64,000 nucleotides of DNA from Phaeotremella fagi. Its lineage: Eukaryota > Basidiomycota > Tremellomycetes > Tremellales > Phaeotremellaceae. The DNA is taken from the NCBI GenBank assembly GCA_001599715.1, contig BCHU01000012.1:558001-622000 (forward strand). Reading direction: 5' to 3'. Under the pieces are notes generated by a model. The model made no database searches. It was not told where the DNA came from and worked only from the letters and a program-made list of their open reading frames with translations. The position numbers were made by a program, and so were the translations under genes. Shown here one piece after another: positions 23,456 through 36,355 of the stretch (position 1 is its first letter; every line of letters starts with the position of its first letter).

Positions 23456-26400
23456 TCACCAATATGGAACCCATCCAAGAACATAACCTAAAGTAAAAGC
23501 GTGGTCAACGGAAACTTGTTTGTACATTGCGAAAGGGACAGGGACGAACCTTGGGATAGATTTGTAAGACTCGTAGCTTCTTCCACCAATTCTTGAACCT
23601 GTTTCTTAACTGGTAGAGGTTGATCCGTAGACGTGTTATAGCCTAAAAATCAAAATCCCTATGAGCGTTTACAAAACTTGAAAAGATGTTGATCACATAC
23701 CAGCTAACTTTCTTTCGATTTTGGTTAAAACCTAATTGCAATTTAGCCACATTCAATATAGCCAACAAAAAGATATTCATACTCACATGCAAAGCTTTCG
23801 TGTTAGTTGTACCATTACCTGAAACTTTGGCCATATAAGAATCTTCATCTAGATAAGTTGCAATGAGTGAATTATCGATTTCGTCTAAAATGTTTGTTGT
23901 CTTTTTAGGTGGATTGGATACGCTTTGTAGAACAGAGTCCTTTGGTGGTAGGGCTGGAGCTCGAGCCTATTCACTCTTAGTAAAAGGAATAAGAAAAGTT
24001 AGACGCTATTTGGACCTACTTGAAGTGTGGCTGTTGCTTGTCTATCTAAAGTTGTGTCGTCGTTTGAACCTAGTTACCAGTGTTAATCCGACCCATGCCA
24101 CATTGTACAGTATTCACTCTTACCTTGTCGTCCACCAGCGTCAGAAGGTAAAGTTCCAGTCTAAGCCCAAAATCCCGTCAACCCCAACAGCCAAATTAGA
24201 GATAAACACTTACAGTCCAAGACAGTAAAGGATCATACAAGAAAGCCTCAAGCATGGCCAAGAGACTACCTCTACTATCTCTCAAAACTCCCATGGTAAC
24301 TATCGAGGCTTGCTTGAAACTACCCCTAGATCCAGGTGTCGCAGCACTTCTTGATCCCGCAAGCTATTTCGGTAAACATCCGTAATTGATTGTATTCACC
24401 AAAAACCACTTACCTCAAAAGCGTTGGTCATCATCCTCGTCAATCTGAAAGGAACTTTTTCAGGTAAGAAAGATCTTTCTTGAGAAACACCGAATAGCTG
24501 TTTTCGTTAGAGCATCATCACGAGTGCCACCTTACATCTCCAAAATCGATATGTAACGCTCCCCAGGTTAACTGATCAACGAGGATGTTACTTCCATGTC
24601 GATCGCCCAATCCAATAATATGACCAACGAAACCTAAAGAATCGTCAATCCCTACTCTGCTCTTTCCAGTGGAACGAAACGAAACCACTCACTGCCAACA
24701 CCAATAGTTCTACCGAAATTCGTACGTCTCCTCATCCAAACTTCTGCAGTGGGACTTTTCTGCCAAAGAATATCTTTCAAATCACCTGAGAGATGTCGCT
24801 TAGCTTCATCAACTATGCCAAGGCGACCGACGTACTTTGAGTAGATTGCGACAATGCAGCTTTGAGTCTATCGATTTTGGATAAAAGTGGCAGTTTGTCG
24901 AATCTGTCCATTTCGGCTGCTTGGTCTATTCTTGGTCTATCGAATGAATCAGGGTCGTACTGTTTTCGTTCGTTTTGTAATAAGTTTTTGATGTATTGGG
25001 AAAGGAACATTCATAACTTACACCTAAGATGCATGCAACTTCTCGCTGTGTAATGTGACTCGTACCTTGACGTTCTCGATTCGCCACTATCATTGATTGA
25101 AGTCTGGAAAATTCAATGTGAGTAGTCTATTGAAAGCTGAAGTAAAGGGTTTTGGACTTACGTTTGGGTGTTGTGAACCCAACTTACCAATCCAGCATCC
25201 GGTGAAAGTGGGATAACCTGATAAGGCAACATATGTAGATTTCTGGCAAAAGCCTCAGATTCATGATTGAGTAAAGTATTAACGAAAGAAAATAGTTGCA
25301 TGATTCTTTCATCACCTCTCATGTCTTCGTTACCTGCAAAAAGATAAATCATCAGTTTCATGTATTCCATGACAATAGAAGGAGATCCACCTTTGAGTAA
25401 GAAAGTGTAATCAGTCGAGAACGTTCGAATGATTAATTTTCTCGGTAATTGTTTGGAGGACAGGATGTTGACTTCTGCATGGACTGAATCGATGAAAGCT
25501 TGATCGTCAAGAGGGATCTCGGGGTCGTATTGGCCTATAGGGTACAATTACAGTTCTTTCGGATACGTAGCAAAGCTTAATGAACGAACGTACCAGGAAC
25601 AGTCAAAATACAATTTCTAAGAAAAAGAAGTCTTGGTGCAGCATTTTCAAGTCTTATACTTGAACCTGGAATTCTCCAATGATTAAGCTGGGCATCAAGT
25701 TCTCCATGCAGCTAAAGTCAAAATGCCGGAGGTCAGTCATCACGATACAGTTATCCAATAAAAAGAAGACTCGATGACTTACTCGATACATATCCTTGTA
25801 AGCGGTATTGGCTAGATTCACATCTTTAGTTACCCTATATCTCAAGAGAGTTTTATTGATTTGAACGATAAGTTTGCCAAACTGCTGAACGAATTGATCT
25901 TCATCTGGAGTTTCGGGCTCCTAGTGAAATATCAATATAAATCATCGACAATGTGGTGTGTACGAAAACAAAATAAAGCTCACTGCTAAAGCTTGAAGTT
26001 CCTCTTGCCATGTATTAGGTACATCCTCCCAAGCGATTTCCATAAGTTCCTGACGAGGTAGACTGTTATCAATCAGGTGGCGCCACCTACAGTAACAAAG
26101 CATCATCTCTCAATATTCGATTTCTACCTGAAAAACAGCAAATGATCTCACCTCTCAAGCCAAGAGCTCGAAGTTCTAATCAATTCCTTCCCGATCATTT
26201 CAGCCTGAGCAACAAGTTGAGCCCCATCAGGCATAGAACAAATATGATCCATAATAACCCTAGCCGCTCTCTGATGTTCCTCCTTCTTAGTCTGCGACGC
26301 AGTCAAAAGTGGCCAAATGATAGCATGAGGATATTCAGACGCGATGTTTTTGAGTAAACTGATTAAAACACCTTGAAGTTTGGCGTGTTTCGTTCCTAAT

Positions 26401-29400
26401 CTGGCTATGAGTTGGGGGATCGCTACGAACCAATTTGAGATTTTGGTTGTTCGGAGTTGATGGGAGACTTCTAGGAGGACTGAGGAACTTTCACCGTATC
26501 GGAACCAAAGGGTTACTACTCTTAGGATCGCTCTGATTTTTCTTTCTGGGGTGTTGTTGGATCTAACGGCTTGGAATAGGCCTTGGGTTGAGAGTCAATA
26601 AACAATTTCACGAAGCTGTGTAAGTGGTATCATACCTCGAATGGCTGGAACGACTGTGGCAAGTGTCAATTGATGATCTGTCTCATGAAGCAAATGATAA
26701 CTGACCATAACCGTTCAACGCGACTGGATCATCTCTCTCGTAGCCGTTAGCTTCGAAAATAGTCATCGCAGCCTGAGCCAATCCATTCGAACCTTCGAAC
26801 CTAAGTTTCCCTTCAGTTTCCTAGTGACCCAGATGACCTACCATCCTTCATCGAGTTTACTAGATATTGAATAGTATTTGTATACTTCCGAATTAGGATC
26901 CTAAACCAGGTTCAAGATGTGTCCATCGAAAGATTTACTATACTCACTTGATAATAATAGGACCCCTGAAGCACCTCAGTCCATTGAGCCATACGTTGAT
27001 ACCTCCTTGCCAAAGTACTACGTTGAGTATCATCCAGATGATCGATACACGATAACGGTCGCAGGCCAAGACCTTCATTCTCAAGTTCCAATCTGTTAAC
27101 GTTTATATGATCAAAGAAATCGTTTGTGTGGATTTTCAGACGGTGGAGAACGTCTTGTTGAGCTGATCTATCATTTTCTAGATTCGCTTTCTTCCATCTT
27201 ACCTTGAGGGTTAGCGTCATGTAGTATCTCTGGTAAGTGAAATTTTACTCACTCGAATCTCATTTTAACGTATTCTACTTTACAACCCTGTTCATCACCG
27301 TTAATCTGAGATCCTAGCTTTCGCAAAAGAAACGACAACTTACAGGAACATGTTCAGTTGGAGCAATCATGGTAAGAATTCTTTGAGCGGCTTCATGCAT
27401 TCCCTGACTTTCACATAACTTGGCCGCATCCAAATAACAATCCTGTAAATGTAAAGTGGTAGGTGGCACAGCCAACGTCCAAACCTGTAAACGTTTCAAC
27501 CAAGAATTAGCGTCTGCATGACTTCTCCTAAATCTCGATCTCCAAACTTCTAAGATATGGTTACGAAGTTCAGGTTGGGTCTTGTATTGAATAACTTCAT
27601 GTAGTTCCACCAGGATTTCAGTTTTAGCTAGTGTTTTGATGGCTACTTGGGGTCCTACGGTTAGTTGAGCTTGAAGTTCGTCGTAGGATAGGGATTGGGC
27701 TTTGGAGATGTGTCGGAAAGCTGAGGCGTATTGTTGATGATGAACGTCAATTATCGCTTTGTACAATGATTTCGAGGTTCCTTTGGGGTGGAAAGCTAGA
27801 TAATCTGCCATAGATTCGAAATCGCCCTTGGAGAAGTTAAGACCACTTGAACCGGAATTACTTACCATATGCCAAGCAGCAGCTGTCACCCAATGAGCAG
27901 CCTTTCTTCGCTCATGATCGTTCAAGCCATCAAAATGCAATTGAGCCAATTCGTAACCTCTCTCAAATTGACCCAACGCATGATCTAAAAACAATTATCA
28001 GACTAAATTACTTGACCTCACTGAATTCATGTAACGCCTACGACAAATCATTCTTGTGTTCAAAGAAGAGAACGTCGTGGCACCCGCTTGATCTTGTTCA
28101 TCTTGAGCTTCTAAAGCGGTTTGCCAATGACTCAATTGAGTTATCCATCTGGGATCCGGATCATATTTGTAATCGTCTCTTAACCAGAGTAAAGTGCTCC
28201 AAGCCGAATCATAACCTGAATTTATTTCAGCTCTCCCTAACGATTTACCGTAAGCTGAAGCGAAATTACCTGATGCTCCGATTCTTTGTTTAACCTATCA
28301 GCTTCTGAGTATTTCATGGGGATCGGATCAGGACTAACCTTATATTCGCTCCAACCAAATTATGTAGATTCTCAGTAGTCATATTTTTCAAAGTCTCCTG
28401 TTCGGCATACCATCTTCATCACAGTGAGTAGGGGTAAACACGAAAAACCTTTTCACTCACATAGCTATCCCAGGTAATGGCGTGTTCAAATCACCTTTGA
28501 ACAATTCGATCGCACATCGTTCAGCGGCCGAATGAACGGGTTCCGAAAATTTCTTGCCTTCTTTATGGAAGAATGCCAACAGATCCAGAAGAACCGTGGC
28601 GATATCTTTTGATAGGTTTGGATTTAGAAACAATTCGGTTAATGCGTTATCAACGTCTGACTGGGGATTGTTAGATGGTAGAATCCAAGAGGTGACTCAC
28701 TCGGAAAGCTAAATCCTTTTCCAAGTCGACATAACATTTTAGGAAAGCCGTTTGAAATAATTCTTCATGAACGATTTTACCTAACTATATGATACATTGA
28801 GATCTGGCACTACCAGAACAAAGGAAAATGGAAAAAGTTGAACCTACTCTAGCGGTTATAGCTATTTCTTTGGAGCCGCAAGTTTCCAAACAAGCTTGAA
28901 AGAGGTTTCTTAACCATACAGTAGCGTTCTCACTTGGTGGAACTAGCAGTGTATGGGTTAAGGCTTGTTTGATCGTTCTTTTCCTTTCTGGTGTGTTTCT
29001 GATTAGCATTTCTGAAACTATTGGGTGTCTAGTTTTCATTGGATTGTCTTGGAAACTTTGTTGTTGATTTGAAGTCTGTAGTAATGCTAAGTAATTATAA
29101 TACACTTTTCAATTTTCCAAATACAATACACTCACTTTTCTTTCACCTACCATAGCCCCCTTTTCGAGATCCCAAACAACGATACCCATCCTTTCACAAA
29201 CGAGTTCAAACAACTCGAAAATACCATTAACCTTCCTCCAATCAAGAGATTTACCTAAAGATTTCAAAGGTCGAACTAAACATGCAACCATCCCACCCAA
29301 AGCTTCACTAGTCTGAACCAATAAGTTCAATCCAGCAAAGATAACCTCAGGTGGTCGAGTAGGTTCAAGAGAATGTAGTACCAATGGTAACCAGATTGAA

Positions 29401-29702
29401 CAAGTTTGTGAGAGTGCTATAAGGAGTTTAGGTTGACCGAGGAGGTTCAAAGAACTTATCCAGATTGAAGTTGAACTTTCCTTGGTTTGTTTCGCGTTGG
29501 AGAGGGAGGTCGAGTTGATTGATTCGTGACGGTTTAGTTCTGGTTTGAAGGAATTTTGGTTGGCAAGTGGAGATTGGATCAGTTCGATTGTGGGGGTTTC
29601 TTCTTCTTTGCCGTTGGGTAGGTCGGGGAGGGATTTGGTTAGTGCTTGACAGATTAGGGGGATCATTCGATGAAGAATGTGGTGCGTTAGTGGGGGTGTC
29701 AT
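23456..29702 (-). CDS. TOR-like PI3K-related protein kinase
   Basis: A FAT/kinase/FATC protein of the TOR branch, roughly 1,600 residues from many exons. The N-terminal 600 residues are helical and Leu-rich. The FAT region includes TLARRYQRMAQWTEVLQ and VTLWFRYG. The FRB-like segment is ELIRTSSSWLERW. The kinase domain has RKLIIRTFSTDYTFLLKGNE, then DMRGDERIMQLFSFVNTLL, VIPLSPDAGLVSWV, catalytic IIGLGDRHGSNI and HIDFGD. LLAMLEAFLYDPLLSW precedes FATC, which ends NLSQGYVLGWVPYW after the last intron. RGDERIMQLF and LEAFxYDPLxxW fit TOR better than ATR or ATM. It is some 700-800 residues shorter than canonical TOR, and no coding sequence lies upstream. From memory, Cryptococcus has a second TOR-like kinase (TLK1); this may be its ortholog. 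FRB contact residues differ from mTOR. Confidence 0.85.
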
Positions 29703-30262
29703 TGTTAGTTGAGGAGTGGGTATGGGGTGTAAAAGGAAGTCACAGTCAGTATGAGTGGTCTTTGGAGAGCCTATTGAGTGAATGAAAAGGAAAACTAGCT
29801 ATGAGTGAGTAGAACAATGAATGAACTGTAAGTATCACTCGAGCTTGAGCTTGAAGCTTGGTTGGAAGGCGAGGTCATCTCATGAGTTGTAAGGAGTGAG
29901 TGGATAGCCTTCAAGGGGGTGAAAAGAAGAACAATGGATCATATGGTGGTTGTGATTGATAAAGTCGAGAGTATACATTGGATTGACTGACGTGGATTAA
30001 CCATTCCACTCCTTTCTTCAAGCGTTTCTCACTCTACCTTGTACAGTATCCTTTCATGAGTTGAGTAAACAAGTCCAAGTCCATGTCCATGTCCAGTGTA
30101 ACGTCAACTCACCTATCCACCTACTCAAACACTCTCGAACCTTCCACGTACACTTCCACCGAGGCGACTGATTTTCCATGAGCTAGACTAGACTAGTTGA
30201 ACTCGAACATCACCTGCCTTCTACCACTGACGTACCTACTTCCAGACAAAACGTCCATCACA

Positions 30263-30270
30263 TGACGTCA
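30263..30270. promoter_or_regulatory. CRE palindrome upstream of HSP12 (distal)
   Basis: A perfect TGACGTCA about 320 bases upstream of the HSP12 ATG. This is the consensus site of ATF/CREB bZIP factors, which in fungi act under the stress MAP-kinase and cAMP pathways. Confidence 0.6.
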
Positions 30271-30367
30271 ACAAATTCTAGCAAATTACCGGAAATGGAA
30301 ATAACCAACCAAAAATTAGTGGCGAAAATCAAGGTGGCAACACGAAAAACCAGAGAATTGACGTTCT

Positions 30368-30375
30368 TGACGTCA
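30368..30375. promoter_or_regulatory. CRE palindrome upstream of HSP12 (proximal)
   Basis: A second perfect TGACGTCA, 105 bases after the first and about 95 bases before the TATA box. Confidence 0.6.
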
Positions 30376-30468
30376 TCTCCACTTGGTTGAATTCAGTGTT
30401 CGACTTAGCCAGTGACAATGACGACATTGTGTCGGTGGTGTTTCTGTAGTTGAGACTGATTTCTTGTG

Positions 30469-30476
30469 TATATATA
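30469..30476 (+). promoter_or_regulatory. TATA box of HSP12
   Basis: TATATATA lies 120 bases upstream of the ATG at 30589. It is followed by a C/T-rich leader typical of inducible fungal genes. Confidence 0.65.
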
Positions 30477-30588
30477 CTGGGTATTCCTTTCTTCGCTTCT
30501 CTTCTTTCTTTCTTTCTACAATCAATTACCAACACACAACACAACTTTACCACTTAAACTTAACTTTACTTCAATCAATCTTATAACA

Positions 30589-30918
30589 ATGTCTGATATC
30601 GTAGGTCAACTCATCTCAAGCCTTGTACAACAATAACTAACCTCACCTCAACTCTAGGGTCGTCAATCCCTCGGTGACAAAGTCGGTTCCGCCGTCAAGC
30701 CAGACTCTGAGAAATCATACTTAGAACAAGGTACTGATTTCGTTAAAGGAAAGCTCGATGGTACGTTGGTCTTACTTTGATGATATTGTCAGGTCCACGT
30801 TCTAACTTGAACCCATTTAGCCGTCGCCTCAGCCGTCCAACCTCAACAAGAGAAATCCACCACCCAAAAGATCGGTGATGCCGTCACTGGTGACAACACC
30901 AACCGTGATGCTGCTTAA
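30589..30918 (+). CDS. HSP12: Hsp12/WH11-family heat shock protein
   Basis: Three exons, 30589-30600, 30658-30760 and 30821-30918, encode 70 residues; the first coding exon is only 12 nt (MSDI). The protein is charged, has no Cys or Trp, and reads GRQSLGDKVGSAVKPDSEKS, then GTDFVKGKLDAVASAVQP and KIGDAVTGDN. These are the hallmarks of the Hsp9/Hsp12 (WH11) family: intrinsically disordered proteins that fold into amphipathic helices on membranes and stabilise them under stress. The CRE palindromes and TATA box upstream suggest control by stress and cAMP signalling, as known for HSP12 genes in yeasts. It is divergent from the TOR-like kinase. Confidence 0.93.
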
Positions 30919-31173
30919 ATCAGTGGAGGGGTTTAATTAGTTATGTAGCTCTTTAACGTGATGTATATATGAGAAGTTACTGTGTGGTTTGGCAAAGCCA
31001 AGTTTCTTCATTCAAACTCAAGGTAGCATTCCATCAAACGTTTGATTAATGTATCATAGCATTCGCACTGTACTTCTAACAACAGTTCTACAAATCAAAT
31101 TTAAACACGTCGACAATGACAGGTATATACGTGTGCAAGATATCACTCAGAGCAACGACCCTCCCTACCCATC

Positions 31174-33439
31174 CTAGACTCCATCCCTACCTCTCCCTTC
31201 CCAGCTCTTACTCCCATTAACCTTCCATTCCCATTCACTCAACCGATCCTCATCCCAAAGCTTACCCCTCGTCTCCACCTCCTGAGTCTTAAGAATATGC
31301 GAATCAAGCTGAGTAGAAAAAGATGAATGTTCGGATAACTGAAATGGAAGATATTCCTAGAAATACGATTTTTATCAGTATCATATCAAGAAAAGTTAGA
31401 TACCATCGTTACATACATTGTGTACTGGATGGATGTAATCCGGATTATAAGAATAATGTTTCCCGTATCCTAATTTCTTCATCAATTTTGTCGGTGCATT
31501 CCTGATTTGAAGAGGTACACCAGGAAGTGGTGGTGTCGTAGCTAAAGTTTCCGCCTGTACTTTTCATTCAGCCTGAAAATCATATATTGGGAAGCAGAAA
31601 ACGTAATCACCCTCTTATAAGCTGTATAAGCTCTAGTTGATTTTGGTGCTTCAGCAAGATATGCTACGCAGTGCTAGGTATTGTTAGTGATTCGTCGTGA
31701 ACGTTGTTTGGTAGTTACCTACAGCTAAATTTATTCTACATTCAGGTAGACCTATCACTTGACATGCTTGATATGTTGCCATTGCCTATTGTGAAGGTTT
31801 CAGCTCCTAATGACTTGTAAAACTCACCAAAGGTAGAGCATGAGGATCTGCTAGTCCCACATCTTCACTTGCCATCACGACAAGTCTCCTAGCTACATAT
31901 AAAGCATCTTCACCTCCAGTAATCATCCTATCATTCACCGTCAGTCCCCCCACCCAGATTACGAGACATCTACTCACCTCGCTAACCAATACATCGCCGC
32001 CGAACCATCAGATCCTCTTAACGATTTATGTAAAGCTGAAATCATATCATAACGTTCTTCACCAGATCGATCATACCCCTTCCGTAAACCTTTTCTAACA
32101 GATTCCATCAACTCAGCATCTCGTTTTTTCTTCCTTCCATCGGACGATTCGGGTGTTTGCTCCTCTTTCAATGTAGTTTGTCGAAGTAACGGTGTTTCAC
32201 ACACTTTCAACGCTAATTCAAGACCATTCAAAGCTTGTCTTGCATCTCCATCTGCAACTTCTGCTAGGAACGGTATCAGTTCTTCAGGTAAACCTTCAGG
32301 TGGGTTTGGAAGTGATTGCAGTGCGTTTCGAAGGATTTTCTCGAGTGATTCGGTAGTGTGTGGTGATAAAGTGAAGACTCTGATTGGGGTTAACGTTTTG
32401 ATTAGGTAGAGATTACTCACTGACATCGACTCAGCAATGCACCATTTACTTTGAACGATGGATTCTCGGTTGTTGCACCGATTAATTGAACCCATCCGTT
32501 TTCTACATAAGGTAGAAATAGGTCCTGTTGGGGTTTAGTGAATCTGTGACGGGTTAGCGGGTATGTAGTGATGGGGACAGCTTTCACTCACCGATGAATC
32601 TCATCTATCATCAAGATCGTCCGTCTAAATGTTTTTGATTAGTCCAATCATCATCAACTGAAGAAGTGAAAGAACCAACCTGCCCGTCAATTTCAATGCA
32701 TTCTTCGCCTGCTCAAATACAAGTCTAACGTCAGCTGTACCAGCACTACACGGTTGTTAGGTTAATCAACGTAAAACTTTGAACAGTTCCTACCTACCTG
32801 GTAGCAGAAAGCTCTTTGAAATCAGCATTAGCAGTTCTAGCGACCAATCTAGCCAATGTCCTATTGATATCAATAGAACGTTATACAAAAGTAACTTACG
32901 TCTTGCCGCTACCAGGTGGACCCCACAATATACACGAACCAACACCTTCACCAGATTCGATCCTTGATCTCAAAAGACTACCTACACCCACTAAATCATC
33001 TTGACCGACATAAGTGGATAAAGACGTTGGTCGCGATCTCTCCGCTAGAGGTTGATTTGCAGTTAAAGGATTTAACTTTGATTTCTTCTCGGCCATGTCA
33101 GCTTTGATATCTTCATTCGTTTCTTCTGGTTCTGCTAAAGATATCTTCCTTTTGGATGAGAAAATAGGTGCTACAGGTGTTGATTTGGGTTGACGAGATG
33201 AAGTAGGTGTTGAATTTGTTTGATGATCTTCGGATGTCTGTGATGAATTTTGATTTTGATTTGGAGTTTGGGTTGAGGTTTGGGTAGTAGAAATGGAACC
33301 GGTACATTGTAGATCTAAGTGGAGGTTTATATCTGACTCTGAGACTTTTTTGTTACATATTGGACACTGGACTTTGGGTGGGGATGTCAGTTAATCGACA
33401 TTTCCAATTGAGATTATACTGACCCTTTGAGGAAGACAT
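31174..33439 (-). CDS. MGS1: Mgs1/WRNIP1/RarA AAA+ ATPase
   Basis: A replication-fork maintenance ATPase of about 570 residues from many short exons. The start is ATG 33437-33439, and an intron after MSSSK leads straight into a UBZ4-type zinc finger, [20 protein letters not shown] followed by C, which binds ubiquitin (for example on PCNA). After a Ser/Gln-rich linker come [20 protein letters not shown], Walker A GPPGSGKT, Walker B MIDEIHRF, sensor 1 [10 protein letters not shown] and the arginine-finger region ALLSRCRVFTL. The C-terminal tetramerisation region has [20 protein letters not shown] and [20 protein letters not shown]. The order UBZ-AAA-MgsA C-terminal domain is that of eukaryotic WRNIP1/Mgs1. 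Length and motifs are complete. It is convergent with HSP12 and divergent from the REX1-like gene. Confidence 0.93.
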
Positions 33440-33645
33440 TATTGGTTGGATTGAGTCTCTAAAAAACTGTTATTTCGTGTTACCATACTCGTAGTGTTTC
33501 TAGGTGGAGGTCATCAACATTGGCCCACTCGGTAAACAGTTAACCGATATTCCAAAAGTTGCTTTGCCTAGGAAGAATTTCACGAATCCAGCCAGCATTC
33601 AACTATTCTTGGACGAAACAAGATAGCAAATCACAAGTTGACACA

Positions 33646-36125
33646 ATGTCAAATTCAAATTCAGATAGTAACAAACTAAAAAGGAAAGGTTTATCAACTC
33701 CAAATAAATCTTCTTCCAATCCTTCGACATCTGAAATGAATCAAGACAAGAACAAATCCAGACCTTCATCAACTTCCACACCTGCATCTTTGTCTTTACC
33801 AGCACCAACATCGACTTCGACTTCGACTTCAGAAGATGGTTTCGTTAAAGTTTTAACTAAAGAGGAGAAAAGGAAATTGAGGAAAGTTGAGAAACATAAA
33901 CCTCAATTTCAATTTGATATCTCACATTTTCGTCAAGGTAAAAAAATTGGGATAGCTGTGGGTCTGATTTACTTGTTCGATTTTGGATGCGAACTGAACT
34001 TTTTTAGCATATCAGAGATTTGGCTCTGCATATCGTTGCTGATGGTCAAAGACCCACTTGGATAGTCACTGAGGTAAATCAATTGCCAAATTAAACGACA
34101 CCAAAATCTAATCACCTAATTCAGAATCGTACATTCATAACTCACACGGTCATCATCTTCGCTCCAGGACTTTTACCAGAACATCTAGGTTTAGCACCGA
34201 TTCCACCAAACACATGTTTACCGTTTTCAACCACACCTTCACCAATCGCTTCGACGTCAAAATCACCTCCCCCAGCTAGAGTACCTATCATACCTAAACT
34301 ATTCACTTATGCTGTACCAACACGAGCACCTGGTGATCAGAGGAGGATGCATAGTGCCATGTCGACTTTACTTAATAACCCTTTACCTGATTCGATTCGT
34401 AAGAAGAGGGAAGAAGAGAGTAAGAGGTTAGCAGGTGTGTATCGACTTCAACCTGAATATCTCATTGACGCCGATTGATCTTTCCTAGAAATTACCAGAA
34501 TTGATCAATCAAATCCATTACTCTATCTCCTATCACCTAATCAAATGTTAGATAACGATTTCCTATTACCCTCCTACGTCAAAACTAGCGATACACCCTA
34601 TATACCCGGAGAAATACCTGAAGACCTCAAGAAGTTGATCTCAATATCCAGACAAAATAACTTGATAAACGGTAGAATCGAATTCGGTGGTCAACCGACT
34701 ACTGCAACTTCTAATGGGAGATTGGGCGGTGAAAAGATTAACAGAAGAGATGATGCGTGGGTGGAAACTCCTGAAGCTGCCGGTCAACCTTTAAATGGTG
34801 TTTATCCGGTTTTGGCTATTGATTGTGAAATGGTATGTGTACATGGGTTTACATCGAGCTGATCAATGTCTTCAGTGTCAATCAGATGATGGTTCTGAGT
34901 TGACTAGGGTATCGGTTGTAGATTTCCATTCTGGACTTAATATCTTCGATGAGTTGGTGAAACCACCGGTACCTATCACGGATTATCGAACTCAGTAAGT
35001 TGAATCCAATATACACTTCATCACTGACCATAAACCAGATGGTCAGGTATCACAGCAGAACGTTTACTGGAAGCAACCCACACACTCCCCACGATTCAAC
35101 AGGCTTTATACAATCCAGCCAACCCAATCATCACACCTCACACAATTTTGTTAGGTCATTCACTAGAATGCGACCTTACAGCACTTCACATAAAACACCC
35201 ATTATGTATCGACACATCTGTCATTTATAAACATCCACGTGGATCATCTTATAAACCAGGTCTAAAATGGTTAACAGGTAAATGGTTGAACAGAGAGATT
35301 CAAGGTGACGTTGGAGGCCACGATTCAGAAGAAGACGCTAGAGCATGCCTTGATCTGTTGAAATTGAAATTAGCTCATGGTAAGTGTTACCGTTCACCTG
35401 TATGAGATAGATTTTTCGTTAACTTGAAATGACTAGGTCCAGATTTCGGCGATCAATTCTCAGAATCTGAATCAATCTTTGAAAGAATTTCTAGATTCCC
35501 TTCAACAACTTTTGATGCTGTAACACCAAACGCTGTTAGACCAGGTAAAACCAGTGCTATGGTCGATTATGGTAACCCACGTAATTGGTACGGTGCAAAG
35601 GCAACTACTGTGGTTGCTTGTCAAGACGATAAAGAAATCGTTGAAGGGATAATTGAAAATGTTGGAACGCATGATTTCGTCTTTGGTAGATTGATGGAAT
35701 TGGGTAATGTTCAAGGATGTAAGTCGAGTCTGGTCATTAATCACGGATAGTTGTACTAATAGAGTTTAGGGAACGGGATAAATATCAAATCAGATACCCT
35801 CCCGAATCCAAATGAAACCAACAACCCAAATTCCGAAACCAACGAAATCGAAATCGAAAAAGCGTTGATCAAATTCAATGAAAACTTAACGAGAATCCAC
35901 GAAAACCTCCCGAAATCAACAGCGTTAATCCTGATGACTGGTCATGGGGATCCTCGAGAAATGCTGTATTTGATTCAGAAACGACAGAAATGGGAGAGAT
36001 TGGTTAAACTCGTTGGCGTTGATGAGATCCCTAAGGAGGCTAGATGGTTTAGTCAGGATGATAGAGAGTTGGAAAGGGTTGTTGGGGAATGTAGAGAAGG
36101 AATGGGATTTTTTTGTGTCAAGTAG
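33646..36125 (+). CDS. REX1: Rex1/Rnh70-type RNA 3'-5' exonuclease
   Basis: A DEDDh exonuclease that in yeast trims 5S rRNA and tRNA precursors in the nucleus; about 680 residues here. A basic Ser/Lys-rich N-terminus is followed by a region with TWIVTENRTFITHTVIIFAP. The catalytic core shows motif I AIDCEM (split by an intron near 34830), motif II LLGHSLECDLTALHI and motif III GHDSEEDARACLDLL, carrying the D, E, D, H and D residues. The C-terminal extension has STALILMTGHGDPREMLYL, seen in the Rnh70 branch rather than in Rex3 or Rex4. The chosen start is the ATG at 33646 (MSNSNSDSNKLKRKG); an upstream in-frame extension to 33559 is less likely. All catalytic residues are present. Confidence 0.88.
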
Positions 36126-36355
36126 ATTGAATAGAATTACATCTTTTGGACACTTTTTTGTAGCATAGTATATATCTTAATATTGATATCATAAATTTGT
36201 TAGGTCTAAACTTTGCAAGTTATCAATCAAGATACTGAATTTGTGGATTCAGATATAAATAAAAGTTTTTTACATGAGTGATGATATCTACAATGAATAC
36301 AAGAAACTGGGTATGTATGCAAAAAGGTATAAAGAAAATTACAAGACTAAATCTA

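Larger units (their letters stand above)
29703..30588. other. Divergent promoter region, TOR-like kinase / HSP12
   Basis: About 890 bases without a gene. It holds two perfect TGACGTCA palindromes, further TGACGT half-sites near 29987 and 30226, a TATA box at 30469-30476 and a pyrimidine-rich leader. It serves HSP12 on the plus strand and the kinase on the minus strand. Confidence 0.6.
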
